Program-made: the position numbers and the translations under genes
In this document: positions 30,600 through 40,769 of the stretch, one piece after another
How positions within the stretch are numbered: the first letter of the stretch is position 1
Layout: each line of letters begins with the position of its first letter
Notes under the pieces: model-generated
Database searches by the model: none
Seen by the model: the letters and a program-made list of their open reading frames with translations, nothing else
What the model was told of the DNA's origin: nothing
NCBI GenBank assembly: GCA_948144175.1
Contig: CANXME010002133.1
Span: 136,501 to 200,500 of the forward strand
Direction of reading: 5' to 3'
Length of the DNA stretch: 64,000 nt
Source of the DNA: Closterium sp. NIES-65
Lineage: Eukaryota > Streptophyta > Zygnematophyceae > Desmidiales > Closteriaceae

Positions 30600-33500
30600 T
30601 CAAGAGGAGAGCAAGTGAGGCAAGACAGGCACAAGACCCAACTGCGTGCAACAACGCTGATGATCACAAGGCGCAAGTGCCTTGGTGAAGACATCAGCAG
30701 TGTTGGCCTCAGAGGCCACGTACGCAAGTCGCAACTGTCCATGCTGCTGTAGCTCACGAGCAAGAAAGTAGCGGAGAGCAATGTGCTTCGTTCTGTGCTC
30801 CAGTCGCTGCTCTCGACACAAGGCCAGCATGGCCTTGTTGTCTACGTACAGGACTGGAGGAGAACGAGGCTGCTCTCCAAGGTCGGTCAGCAGGTAGGTG
30901 AGCCAGCGTAACTCCTGTGCAGCCATAGCCCCAGCGTAGATCTCAGCCTCACAACTGGAGCCGAGAACAGAAGACGAGCGGGTAGCCCGCCACGAGACAG
31001 AGCCGGAACCAAGACTGAAGGTGTAACCCTGTGACGACCGCTGCGTAGCCTGGTCGTCAGCCCAAGAAGCGTCTGCGTGCCCAGTGAGGACCACTGGACT
31101 GCGCCCTCCAAGCACTAGCCCCATGCCCGACGTACTGCACAAGTAGCGCAACACCCTCTTCGCTGCAGCCATGTGCTCTGGTCGGTGTCTCCCAGGAGCA
31201 ACAAAGCGTGCGAGAATGCTAAGAGGGTATGCGAGGTCAGGTCGTGTGCAGGTCATCAGGTACATGAGGCAGCCAACAAGCTCTGCAAACGGGCCACTCG
31301 ACTCTACGGACTCATCCGAAGGCAGAGCTGAGAGCGAGTGGCGAGTAGGCAGAGGAGTGGCCTGAGGCGAGGAGTACGTGAAGCCGAAGCGCTGAAGGAC
31401 CTGCTGCACCATGTGTGACTGAGTCAGGGTAATGGTCCGGCGTGCTCTGTCCCGGGTGATCTGCAAGCCAAGGTAGCTGCGCAGTTCACCCAGGTCAGTG
31501 CACGTGTGTCTCTTCTGCAGCTCGGACTTCACGTAGGCGAGTCCAGCAGTGTCAGCTGTGGCAAAGACCAAGTCGTCGACGTACACGAGGATGTAGAACG
31601 GCGGCAGAGAGGTGTCGGTGCGCAGAAACAGCGACGGGTCGGCAGTAGAAGGAGCAAACCCAAGTGCCGCGAGCGTAGTCCTCAGTGTGTCGTGCCACTC
31701 ACGTGGCGCCTGGCGGAGACCGTAGACTGGACGCCGGAGACTCCACTGGGTACCAGGAGGGAAAGACCCAGTGAAGCCAGGTGGGCGACGCAGCCAGATC
31801 TCCTCGTGCAGGCTGCCCTGCAAGAAAGCTGTGCTGAAGTCGAGAGAGTGCAGCTCGTAGTCACGGTGAGCAGCAACGTGCAGCAGAACCCGAAGAGTGG
31901 TCATATTCGGGGTGGGGGAGAAGGTCTGAAAGTAGTCAACCCCCTGCCGCTGACTGAAGCCACGAGCCACGTAACGCGCCTTGAAGACAGGCGGAGAACC
32001 CGGCGGCCGCTTCACCCTGAAAATCCACATGCCACTGACGATGTTCGCCCCAGGAGGGGGAACAGCGTCAACGTAGGTGCCTGTGGACTTCCAGGAAGCC
32101 ATCTCTGCATCCATAGCTGCCTGCCACTGAGAGGAGTAGGGACCCTCTATCGCCTCCGCGTAAGAGCGCGGAGTCGGGATGTCTGGTGCATCCGGGTCTC
32201 CCTCAGGGGCTAGCAGTACAGACGCGAGACGAGGTGAAGCGGCGGCCAGACACTGGAACTCCTCCTGCCTGTCCTCAAGGACGTCCGTGCCAAGGGCACA
32301 CTCACCCCCGACGGACGGAGGACAGGCGGACTCAGACTCAGTGACAAGACGAGCAGCGTAGTCTAGACGACAGCGCGCAGCGAAGTCGACAAGCTCAGTG
32401 ACAAGGGCAGACGCAGCAGACGACTCGAAGGAAGGGTCAGTGACAGCAGTAGCAAGGAGACGCGTGACAGTAGGACTGGCAGCACGAAGAGAGTCCGACT
32501 CCGGGTCGGCAAGAGCAGGAAGAGAGGAAGCAGGAGGAGAAGGCAAAGGGGCACGCAGAGGAGCAGTGGACGGACGCAGTGACATCCGGTGCGTGCCAGG
32601 GACAGGAGGAGGACGCTGACGCGACCCGCGACCACTAGCGCGCTCAGTACGAACAGGCGACACAGGACGAGACGCAGGCTCACGACGCTCAGTGAGACCT
32701 CCAGTCGGACCAGCGTAGGGAGAAGGAGCAGGCAAAGGGGAGGCAGGCTGTAGCTGTGGCTGTGACCGGACAGGCTGCGGACCCTCTAAGGGAGGAGGAG
32801 GAGGTGTAAGACCAAGAACCTGCTGCAGGAGCGGAACGAAGTACGGTCGGGGCCGCGCGGCGACGCTAGAAACAGCAGGAACAGCACCAGCAGCCCCGGC
32901 AGGAGCACCCACTCCAGCAGTACCTCCAGCAGCACCACCAGAAGCTCCAGAACCTCCAGCAGCAGCACCAGGAGCACTGTCAGTCGGACCGCCAGCGGCA
33001 GGCTCAGCGCCAACACCCTCAGCAGTACCAGCTCCAGGAGAACTCTCAGACCCAGCAGCTCCAGCACCCACAGTACGAGCACCGGCGGGACGCGCGGCAG
33101 CAGTACCCTCTGCAGTCGAAGAACCACCAGCACCAGCAGCACGCCTCCAGCGCCTGGCAAACCACTCACGCAGCTCCTGTGGGGAGAGTGGCTCCCGGCG
33201 AGACGAAGTACCCCCAGGCACAGCACCCCCAAGCTCAGCACCCCCAGGCTCAGCACCCCTAGGCACAGCACCCCCAGGCACAGCACCCCCAGGCTCGGCA
33301 CCTCCAGGCTCAGCACCCCCAGGCACAGCACCCCCAGACACAGCACCCCCAGGCTCGGCACCTCCAGGCTCAGCACCCCCAGGCACAGCACCCCCAGGCT
33401 CAGCACCCCCAGGCTCAGCACCCCCAGACTCCGCACCCCCAGGCTCAGCTCCCGCAGCAGCACCAGAGTCACCAGTGACCTCGACAGGCTCGACCGCGTC

Positions 33501-36500
33501 TACCTGGGACACACCTGAAGGGGCAGGACCCTGAGGGGGGAGGGGGACTACCGGGGGGGGACCTGGTACCAAGAAGAGCGGGGGTGGGGGGAGGGACGGA
33601 GTGCGGTAGGGGAAGAGGCGGTAGTAGGGTACCGACTGAACACGTCGAGAGGTGGGGTGGTAAAACTGCCACCCAGGGGCGTCGGGGGGGAACCCCAGGA
33701 AGACGCAGGGAGAAGCACGAGGGGACAGCTTGTCCGCAGACAGGTCGCGAACAAACGCCCGAGATCCCCAGACCCGGAACGCCAACGCATCGCCAACCTT
33801 CCCCGTCCACAGCAGGGCTGGGGAGGTCTCCGGTCGAGAGACCCTGGGGTGGAGGTTGATCTGGTGCGCAGCGTACCTGACCGCAAACGGCCACAGAAAA
33901 TGGGGAGCAGCCGCATGCATCATGGACGTACGAGCGACGTCCATGACCATGCCAATGCGGCGCTCAGCAATCCCATTCTGCTGTTGTGAGTCCGGAAGCG
34001 TGAAGGTCTGACGGATGCCTCGCGCACGATAGTAGGCACTCAGGAGGCCAGAGGAGAACTCTCCGCCTCTGTCCGAGTGCAGACGCAAAACAGGGAAGTC
34101 AGAGCCAAAGCTCCTCCGAAGCTGGAGACGAGCTGCGCGGATCCAGTCGATCAACACCTCAGTGACCTCACCCTTGCTGCGCAAGGGGAAGACTGTGGTG
34201 TAACGCGAGTAGTCGTCAACCACCAGCAGGAAGTAGCGCTCCTGACCCTGTCCACGGACGCGGGCTGGGCCCCACACGTCCATGTGAAGCGTCTGCAACG
34301 GGGCCTCTGTCGGAGGAAACTGGGAGGAGTGAGGGGCAGCACGCTGGCGCCCCTCGACACAGGGGACACAGGTAGGGCCAGGGCCCGGAGGAAGGGGAGG
34401 GAGAGACCGGGGAAGACCAGACACAAGGACTCGCGAGGCCATGCCTCTGAGCCGAAGCAGAGAGGGGTGGCCAAGGCGGTGGTGCCAGAGGAGGGTCTCG
34501 TGAGAAAGACGACGACAGGAGCAGGGGGCAGACTCAAGACCAGACCTGGACGCTGCAGCAAACACCTGACCAGACGAAGGGACCCTACCAGACGTAGCAC
34601 CTGGAGGAGAAGCAGTGGTCAGTGTGTACAGGCTCGACCCTGGTCGACGTGTAAACGTAGCCAGGTGGCGACCTGTATCCGCCTCCGTGCAGTGGGTCAC
34701 CCGCTGACGAGCAGGGGTGAACTGGTGGACACCCGCATCCTGGAGGTCAGCACCACTCACCAAGTTCGTCAAGAACGAGGGGAGGTAGAGACCAGTCAGG
34801 GTGCCAGAGGGGGCCGCCGGACACGGGAGGACAGTGGAGAAGCGAGACAGGACAGGCCCCCCAGAGGGGTCAGCCAGGGACACCGCAACCGGCCGACTCA
34901 GCGGCGTGAGAGTGGTGCGGTCCCTAAAGAAGGAGCGAGACGCTCCAGAGTCAAGGGTGAAGGTGTGAGAGGCCGAAGCCGACACAGTACCTGAGAGGGC
35001 AGACTCACCAGCACCTGAGAGCACAGACGCACTGGCACCTAGAGCAGCAGCCTCACTAGTACCTGACGCGGCAGTACCAATGCCCGGGTCGGGCGGGAAA
35101 CACCGGTAACAGTCATCCTCATCACTACCAGTCACAGCATACATAGCAGAGAGAATAGCATCAAAATCAAGATCATAAATAGCTACACCAGCCCTAGACA
35201 GCTCTCCCCAGCGGGGGATCTCAGCGGCCTCCGGAAACTGCTGACGCCAGGCGTCGGTCAGGCGGCCAAAGCAGCGGCGGGCTGTGTGGGCGCCTCCACA
35301 CCTCTCCCCTGCACGGTCACCGGTGCGAAGAACGTAGGGGCAGGGACCAAGCGCACCACCACGCTGACGCTGCAAGTACCACTCACGGAGCTGCTGAGGG
35401 GCGGGGACGGTGCGAGAGCGCTGCTGCTGCTGTGGCTGCTGCTGCGGCTGCTGATGCTGCTGCTGCTGGCGCTGACCACCCCCAGAGCTGCTCCGCTGGG
35501 ACGAGCCACTCCGACCCCCGCCTCCGCCGCCACCCCCGCCTCCACCGCCACCCCCGTCCCCACCGCCACCTCCCCCACCAGGACCGTCGCTCCCACCGCT
35601 CCCACCGCCTCCTCCGCTACCACCTCCGCCGCCACCTCCGCCTCCACCGCCGCCACCAGTACCTCCACTCCCGCCACCACCCCCACCGCCACCCCCACTC
35701 CCCCCGCCACCCCCACCGCCTCCTCCACCGCCCCCTCTAGCTCCACCCGCTCCCTTGCCCCCCTTGCCCTTGCCAGAGCGGCGTCTGCCGCTGGGGGCAG
35801 ACGCCGCGCCGACCGACTCAAAACCAGCGAGGTCGGCCGCAGCGGCAGAGGCGACAGAGGGCAGCAGGGGGGACGGACCACACCCCTCAAAGATGGGGGT
35901 GCGAGGGTCACCCCGAGAGGCCCCTACAGCGACAATACTCTTCTCAGCCGCTAGCAGGGACTCCTCAAGGAGGTCGACAGTGAGAGTGGTGGGACAGACA
36001 GAGAGAAACTGGTCCCTAACGACACGAAGGGACTCAGGGAGACGGGTGACGAGAAAGTAGAGAGTGATGTACATGGGAGGAGGGTTCGCAGCGCGGAACT
36101 CAGCAAGAAGGGCAGCGCGGTAGCGGGTGTCACTAGCACGGAGGTGGGTAACGAGGTCAGCGACAGTGGGAAAGGAAGCGAGGTCAGGGAAGAGAAACGG
36201 TAGCATGAGGCGGCTAAGGGTAGCGGAGGAAGGGGAGGAGTAGCGTGCAACTACAGCGTCGTACAAGGCCTGAGCGGTCTTGCACTGACTAAAGTGGGCA
36301 CGCTCAGAGGAAGGGAGGTGGCGACGCACAGTAAGACGTGCAGCAGCATCGCGGGTCGCCCACTTGGAGCGAACGGCAGAGTCAGCATCAGCAGGTGGGG
36401 CAGGGACAGCGCCAGAGACAAAGTCAAAGAGAGAGACCTCATCTATCGCATCACACAGTAAGTACAGCTGCAGGTCTTCAATCCAGACGTCAAAGTCAAT

Positions 36501-37031
36501 GGCCCTCCCCTCAGCGTCAAAAGTAAGAACAGTGGGGGTGGCCATGGCAGCAGCTGAAAGTCTCACCGGGCTGGGAGAGTCGGGTAGGTCAGCAGCAGAG
36601 GAACACAGCTCAGGAACAGCAGCACGGCTCCTCAGCACAACAGCAGCAGGCGGCCGCCCAGCACAACAGCAGCAGGCGGCTCGGGCGGCTCGGGCGGCTC
36701 GGGCGGCTCGGGCGGCTCGCGCGGCTCGGGTGGCGTAGGGGCTCACGTGCAGCACGGCGGGCTGCAGCAGGGGCCGCGGGGAGGGCTGTAGCGGGGCCGA
36801 CGGCGGGCCGACGGCGGGCTGTAGCGGGGCCGGGGCGGGCTGTAGCTGGGCCGGCGGCGGGCTGTAGCAGGGGCCGGTGGCGGGCTGTAGCGGGGCCGGC
36901 GGCGGGCTGTAGCTGGGCCGGCGGTGGGCTGTAGCTGGGCCGGCGGCGGGCTGTAGCTGGGCCGGCGGCGGGCTGTAGCTGGGCCGGCGGCGGGCTGTAG
37001 CAGGGGCCGGTGCGAGTTGTAGCGGGGCCAA
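30600..37031 (-). CDS. Copia 2 gag-pol polyprotein (start probably at 36544)
   Basis: The open frame has 2,143 codons, but the first 162 lie in the repetitive leader. MATPTVLTFDAEGRA at 36544 is the likely start. It has the same domain order as copia 1: Gly-rich gag linker, DSGAS protease, integrase with HMDVWGP, LHSDRGGEF and NGIAERR, a PGGAEPGGA-repeat linker, YVDD reverse transcriptase and RNase H with TKHI. Relative to copia 1 it lacks about nine residues after FYHP(T/S)SRRV (segment with LSSHDVTFDE) at the integrase end, in frame. The catalytic residues remain. Confidence 0.95.
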   Translation of the reverse strand: MAPLQLAPAPATARRRPSYSPPPAQLQPAAGPATAHRRPSYSPPPAPLQPATGPCYSPPPAQLQPAPAPLQPAVGPPSAPLQPSPRPLLQPAVLHVSPYATRAARAARAARAARAARAACCCCAGRPPAAVVLRSRAAVPELCSSAADLPDSPSPVRLSAAAMATPTVLTFDAEGRAIDFDVWIEDLQLYLLCDAIDEVSLFDFVSGAVPAPPADADSAVRSKWATRDAAARLTVRRHLPSSERAHFSQCKTAQALYDAVVARYSSPSSATLSRLMLPFLFPDLASFPTVADLVTHLRASDTRYRAALLAEFRAANPPPMYITLYFLVTRLPESLRVVRDQFLSVCPTTLTVDLLEESLLAAEKSIVAVGASRGDPRTPIFEGCGPSPLLPSVASAAAADLAGFESVGAASAPSGRRRSGKGKGGKGAGGARGGGGGGGGGGGGSGGGGGGGGGSGGTGGGGGGGGGGGGGSGGGGGSGGSDGPGGGGGGGDGGGGGGGGGGGGGGRSGSSQRSSSGGGQRQQQQHQQPQQQPQQQQRSRTVPAPQQLREWYLQRQRGGALGPCPYVLRTGDRAGERCGGAHTARRCFGRLTDAWRQQFPEAAEIPRWGELSRAGVAIYDLDFDAILSAMYAVTGSDEDDCYRCFPPDPGIGTAASGTSEAAALGASASVLSGAGESALSGTVSASASHTFTLDSGASRSFFRDRTTLTPLSRPVAVSLADPSGGPVLSRFSTVLPCPAAPSGTLTGLYLPSFLTNLVSGADLQDAGVHQFTPARQRVTHCTEADTGRHLATFTRRPGSSLYTLTTASPPGATSGRVPSSGQVFAAASRSGLESAPCSCRRLSHETLLWHHRLGHPSLLRLRGMASRVLVSGLPRSLPPLPPGPGPTCVPCVEGRQRAAPHSSQFPPTEAPLQTLHMDVWGPARVRGQGQERYFLLVVDDYSRYTTVFPLRSKGEVTEVLIDWIRAARLQLRRSFGSDFPVLRLHSDRGGEFSSGLLSAYYRARGIRQTFTLPDSQQQNGIAERRIGMVMDVARTSMMHAAAPHFLWPFAVRYAAHQINLHPRVSRPETSPALLWTGKVGDALAFRVWGSRAFVRDLSADKLSPRASPCVFLGFPPDAPGWQFYHPTSRRVQSVPYYRLFPYRTPSLPPPPLFLVPGPPPVVPLPPQGPAPSGVSQVDAVEPVEVTGDSGAAAGAEPGGAESGGAEPGGAEPGGAVPGGAEPGGAEPGGAVSGGAVPGGAEPGGAEPGGAVPGGAVPRGAEPGGAELGGAVPGGTSSRREPLSPQELREWFARRWRRAAGAGGSSTAEGTAAARPAGARTVGAGAAGSESSPGAGTAEGVGAEPAAGGPTDSAPGAAAGGSGASGGAAGGTAGVGAPAGAAGAVPAVSSVAARPRPYFVPLLQQVLGLTPPPPPLEGPQPVRSQPQLQPASPLPAPSPYAGPTGGLTERREPASRPVSPVRTERASGRGSRQRPPPVPGTHRMSLRPSTAPLRAPLPSPPASSLPALADPESDSLRAASPTVTRLLATAVTDPSFESSAASALVTELVDFAARCRLDYAARLVTESESACPPSVGGECALGTDVLEDRQEEFQCLAAASPRLASVLLAPEGDPDAPDIPTPRSYAEAIEGPYSSQWQAAMDAEMASWKSTGTYVDAVPPPGANIVSGMWIFRVKRPPGSPPVFKARYVARGFSQRQGVDYFQTFSPTPNMTTLRVLLHVAAHRDYELHSLDFSTAFLQGSLHEEIWLRRPPGFTGSFPPGTQWSLRRPVYGLRQAPREWHDTLRTTLAALGFAPSTADPSLFLRTDTSLPPFYILVYVDDLVFATADTAGLAYVKSELQKRHTCTDLGELRSYLGLQITRDRARRTITLTQSHMVQQVLQRFGFTYSSPQATPLPTRHSLSALPSDESVESSGPFAELVGCLMYLMTCTRPDLAYPLSILARFVAPGRHRPEHMAAAKRVLRYLCSTSGMGLVLGGRSPVVLTGHADASWADDQATQRSSQGYTFSLGSGSVSWRATRSSSVLGSSCEAEIYAGAMAAQELRWLTYLLTDLGEQPRSPPVLYVDNKAMLALCREQRLEHRTKHIALRYFLARELQQHGQLRLAYVASEANTADVFTKALAPCDHQRCCTQLGLVPVLPHLLSS

Positions 37032-37600
37032 TGGCGGGCCGTAGTGGGGCCGGTGGCAGGCTGTAGCGGGGCCAGTGGCGGGGTGTAGCGAGGCCAGTGG
37101 CGGGCTGTAGCGGGGCCGACAGCAGCTGAAGCGGGGCCGGCGTAGGGCCGTGGCGGGGCCGACGAGGTCTGGGCGGGGCCGACGAGGGGCCGAAGTGGGG
37201 CCTAGGCGGGCCGGCGGGGCCTAAGCGGGGCCAACGCGGGGCCGACGGGGCCTAAGCAGGGCCAACGCGGGGCCGACGGGGTCTAGGCGGGGCCGACGCG
37301 GGGCCAAAGCGGGGCCTAAGCGGGGCCGACGGGCCTAAGCGGGGCTACGCGGGGCCGACGTGGGGCCTAAGCGGGGCCGACGTGGGGTTACGCGGGGCCG
37401 ACGTGGGGCCTAGGCGGGGCCGACGAGGAGCCGACGGGGTCTAGGTGGGGCCGACGCGGGGCCTAAGTGGGGCCGACGGGGGCTACGCGGGGCCGACGAG
37501 GGGCCTAGGCGGGGCCGACGAGGGGCCTAAGGGGGGGGGGGGGGCCGACGAGGGGCCTAAGCGGGAGCACGACGGGGAGGGCGACACGGAGGGTCGCTAA
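36650..37600 (-). repeat. GC-rich repetitive leader of copia 2
   Basis: GGCTGTAGCTGGGCCGGCGG-type units of about 24 bp (36780-37140), then units on GGGGCCGACGNGGGGCCTAA (37190-37570). A GGCGGCTCG 9-bp run is at 36676-36735. Confidence 0.85.
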
Positions 37601-37675
37601 AAAAAATGCGCGCCTCGGGGCGCGCTTCGGTGGGCCCTAGGAACAGGCCCTAAGAAGGGACCTGCTCTGATTCCA

Positions 37676-37807
37676 TGAGAAAGTGTGAACGAGAAATGGA
37701 TGACTATGAAGTGAAGTGAATACAAATAGGAAACCCTAATTGTGTTGTACCCCCTATGGGATACCCCACTATAGCCTACAGAAACAAGTAAGCTATATGT
37801 TCTGACA
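37676..37807 (-). repeat. 5' LTR of copia 2 (132 bp)
   Basis: Identical to the 3' LTR as far as I can see. TG...CA ends, then the AAATA duplication. Confidence 0.95.
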
Positions 37808-37887
37808 AAATACAACCCTAGAAACCCTGTACCCCATATGTGCTACCCCACTATAGCCTACAGCAAATATGTCATATAAATCTGACA
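37808..37887 (-). repeat. Outer part of the split 5' LTR of copia 1
   Basis: Starts with the duplicated AAATA (37808-37812) and continues with the last 75 bases of the copia 1 LTR, ending TCTGACA before the CGGCG duplication. One substitution is visible relative to the 3' LTR. Confidence 0.92.
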
Positions 37888-39098
37888 CGGCGGACGGTCA
37901 GGCTCTGCAGGAGTATCAAAATCAAATTAACAAAAAGTTAGATTCTTTGAAAAGGGTAAGAGCAGACTCGACGAAAGCAGACTGAGTTGAATCCTACGGG
38001 ACCTACGCGTCTCCGTTAGTCGCCGCGCGTCCCCCGTTCGTCGCCATTCGTCCATGTGTCGCCGCGCCCCCGTGCGCCGGCGTACGGTCAGGCTCTGCAG
38101 GAAGGAAAGCAACAGAATAAGATTAAACGGCCAAAAAAATAAGTTGATATTTTTGAGACGCGAGCTTTAACGGACTTACCCTTGCTCCCGTTGCTGCTCC
38201 CTCGCTCCCGTTGTCGCTCCCTCGCTGCCGTTGTTGCCGCAAGGTCCTGCACTGAAGACAAATCACACGAAATCAACCGTTAGTCATGTTTAACGAAGAA
38301 TTAAACTTGGCTGAAGTTGACGCTACTTACCAGAGAAAGAAGAGGAAGAGCTCTCTCTCCCGTAGTCGCTCCTCCTCCTGCCGTTGTTCCCGCAAGCTCC
38401 TGCACTGAAGACATAGAACACGAAATCAAACGTTAGTATTCATGTTTAACGAAGAATTAAACTTGGCTGAAGTTGAAGCTACTTACCAAAGAAAGACGAG
38501 GAAGAGCTCTTTCTCCCGCCGTCGCTCCTCCTCTGCCGTTGCTGCCTCCTCCGAAGTCCTCCTGCACTAAGAGAACACGAGCACGAAAAATGCATTAAGT
38601 AGACGGAAAAGGAAGCAGCGAAACGAAAGCAGACGGTTCTTACCGTGAAAGCCTCCTTTGTTTGTCGCAGCCCCCGCGAGCTCCCCTCCGCCACTTCCGC
38701 TGCGCTAAGAGAAAGGAACACACAGAAAGAAGTTAGTTTCATGAACGAAGAAAAAGCTTAACGAAATTCGGCGAAACTTACCGAGGATGTGAGACCGCCT
38801 CCCCGCGTTACCTCCCTTGATCGTCGCTGACCCCGCCGCGAGCTCCCATTCCCGCGGCTTCCGTTGTTCCCGCACGCTCCTCCTGCAACAAACACTAAAG
38901 CAAACATTAGATTTCGAAAAGGAATCAACGTAACTGAATTTGACCGTACTTACCAGAGAAGAGAAGAGCTAGCTCTCCTTTACCTCCCTTTACTCGCTGT
39001 AGTTGCTGCTCCTCCTGCTGCACTGCACAGAGGAACACGACAAAGGCGTTAGATATCCCGGAAGAGGAAGCAGCAAAACGAAATTAGACGGTTCTTAC

Positions 39099-39973
39099 CG
39101 TGAAAGCCGCTCGGGCTTTTACCGTGGTCGACGTTGACGTTGACGTCGACGTTGACGGTAGTCTTGGTCGTCTTGGTCGTCTTGGTCGTCTTGGACGGAT
39201 TGGTCGTCTTGGTCGTCTTGGTCGTCTTGGACGGCTTGGACGGCTTGGACGGCTTGGTCGTCTTGGTCGTCTTGGTCGTCTTGGACGGCTTGGACGGCTT
39301 GGTCGTCTTGGTCGTCTTGGTCGTCTTGGACGGCTTGGACGGCTTGGACGGCTTGGTCGTCTTGGTCGTCTTGGACGGCTTGGACGGCTTGGTCGTCTTG
39401 GTCGTCTTGGTCGTCTTGGACGGCTTGGACGGCTTGGACGGCTTGGTCGTCTTGGTCGTCTTGGACGGCTTGGACGGCTTGGTCGTCTTGGTCGTCTTGG
39501 ACTGCTTGGTCGTCTTGGCCGTCTTGGTTGTTGATGTTGACGTTGACGTCTTGGTTGTTGACGTTGACGTCTTGGTTGTTGACGTTGACGTCTTGGTTGT
39601 TGACGTTGACGTCTTGGTTGTTGACGTTGACGTCTTGGTTGTTGACGTTGACGTCTTGGTTGTTGACGTTGACGTTGACGTCTTGGTTGTTGACGTTGAC
39701 GTCTTAGACTTTCTCATTCCTGGCTGCGCATCGACCACGTCATGCCACGAGTGAGAAAGGCCGAAGAAAGATAATAAAACGGAAGATGACGAAACGAAAA
39801 ACGACGACGAATCTGAGAGGCGTCGCCGGCCCGGTGCGAAGCGCCGCGCGACGGGTGAAGAGTCACCATGCTCCCGCCGAAGCGACGCCGTGCGACGGGA
39901 TACTCGTCGCCATGCCCCGGACGAAGCAACGCCGCGCGACGGGAGAAGCGCCATCGACGGGTCTCCTCACCAT
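39099..39973 (-). CDS. Possible Lys/Ser/Thr-repeat coding exon
   Basis: One open minus-strand frame covers the whole candidate exon between acceptor CCTTGCAG and donor GTAAGAACC. It encodes a basic Ser/Arg-rich start, then KTSTSTT and KPSKTTKTT repeats, ending NVDVNVNVDHGKSPSG. The DNA is a 9-bp minisatellite (CTTGGTCGT, CTTGGACGG on plus), so openness is partly a result of the repeat. A second acceptor at 39723 would shorten it to 625 nt. Confidence 0.3.
39160..39715. repeat. 9-bp and 15-bp minisatellite in an exon
   Basis: Units CTTGGTCGT and CTTGGACGG in higher-order blocks to 39530. Then units built on CTTGGTTGTTGACGTTGACG follow to 39710. Confidence 0.9.
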
Positions 39974-40613
39974 CTGCAAGGAACAAGGAAAACCGTCAGG
40001 TGAAGCGTTGAAGAAAGGACGAATAATCGTTGAAAAATCATCGAAACTGCTGGTGGTGATATCGCGTTCTTACCATCCGGCAATCAAAGCGCCACTAGCG
40101 ACGGAAGAACCGTCATCAGCCGCATTCGCCGCCATCCGCCGTGCAAAGAGCCGCGCGAAAGGAAAAACGCGTCGCCAAGCGCCAACTAAGGGTCTCCTCA
40201 CCATCTGCAGGAAGAAAGAAGAAGCGTTAGCTGAACTGTTGAAACAAGGACGAATAAGGTAGCATGATTATAAAAAATACTATTGCGTTCTTACCATCCG
40301 ACAAACAAAGCGGTACTAGCGCCGGAAGAACCGTCATCAGGGGCACGCGCCGTCGCCTAACGCCACACGACGATAGAAGCGCCACTCGCGACGATGGGAA
40401 TATCACGATGCCGTGAAGCGGCAGGACCCTGAATCTGCATGAAATAACGAATACGTTAGTGCAGATATGTAAAAAAATGAATTGTAGTTGAAGATCTCTG
40501 AACGGAACCGCACTTACGTTCATTGTGATGAGGCTTGAAAAAGAACTTCATCGTAAAGACTTGAGTGAAGCGTCGCCAAACGGAAAGTGAAGTTCCGCGC
40601 GACGGGAGAGTCA

Positions 40614-40769
40614 CCATGCACAATGCCGCTGAAGCCGCAGCGTCCGCCTTGCTTTGACCCGAGTCAGCGACGTTGCGGAGCTGGATTTCCCAGGAAATGC
40701 AGCTCCGCAACGACACTGACTCGGGACAAAGCAGGGCGGGTCTGCGACTTCAGTGGCATTATGCATGGC
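40614..40769. repeat. Long foldback with arms of about 77 bp
   Basis: Left arm 40614-40690 and right arm 40693-40769 are reverse complements with roughly ten mismatches and a 2-nt loop. The core pairs CCGAGTCAG with CTGACTCGG and TTGCGGAGCTG with CAGCTCCGCAA. It lies inside candidate exon 40518-40875. It could be a MITE, a hairpin RNA precursor or a structural element. Confidence 0.8.

Larger units (their letters stand above)
30256..37807 (-). mobile_element. Ty1/copia LTR retrotransposon 2, nested in the LTR of copia 1
   Basis: 7,552 bp, minus orientation. LTRs 30256-30387 and 37676-37807 are 132 bp each and look identical. The target duplication AAATA flanks it at 30251-30255 and 37808-37812. 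The primer site next to the 5' LTR reads TGGAATCAGAGC, one mismatch from the usual initiator-Met site. It belongs to the same family as copia 1 but has different LTRs. Identical LTRs and an open polyprotein indicate a recent insertion. Confidence 0.95.
22861..37887 (-). mobile_element. Ty1/copia LTR retrotransposon 1 (outer), carrying a nested copy
   Basis: Minus orientation. The 3' LTR is 22861-22988. The 5' LTR is split by the nested element into 30203-30255 and 37813-37887 (53+75=128 bp, equal to the other LTR, about two differences). The 5-bp target duplication CGGCG lies at 22856-22860 and 37888-37892. LTR ends are TG...CA. It encodes one full-length gag-pol frame. It inserted in an exon whose two halves are now 15 kb apart. 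Confidence 0.93.

Noticed and set aside
39100..39754. Plus-strand LGRLGR and VDVDVLV repeat frames
   Set aside because: They are shadows of the minisatellite; splice sites and branch-like motifs put the transcript on the minus strand.
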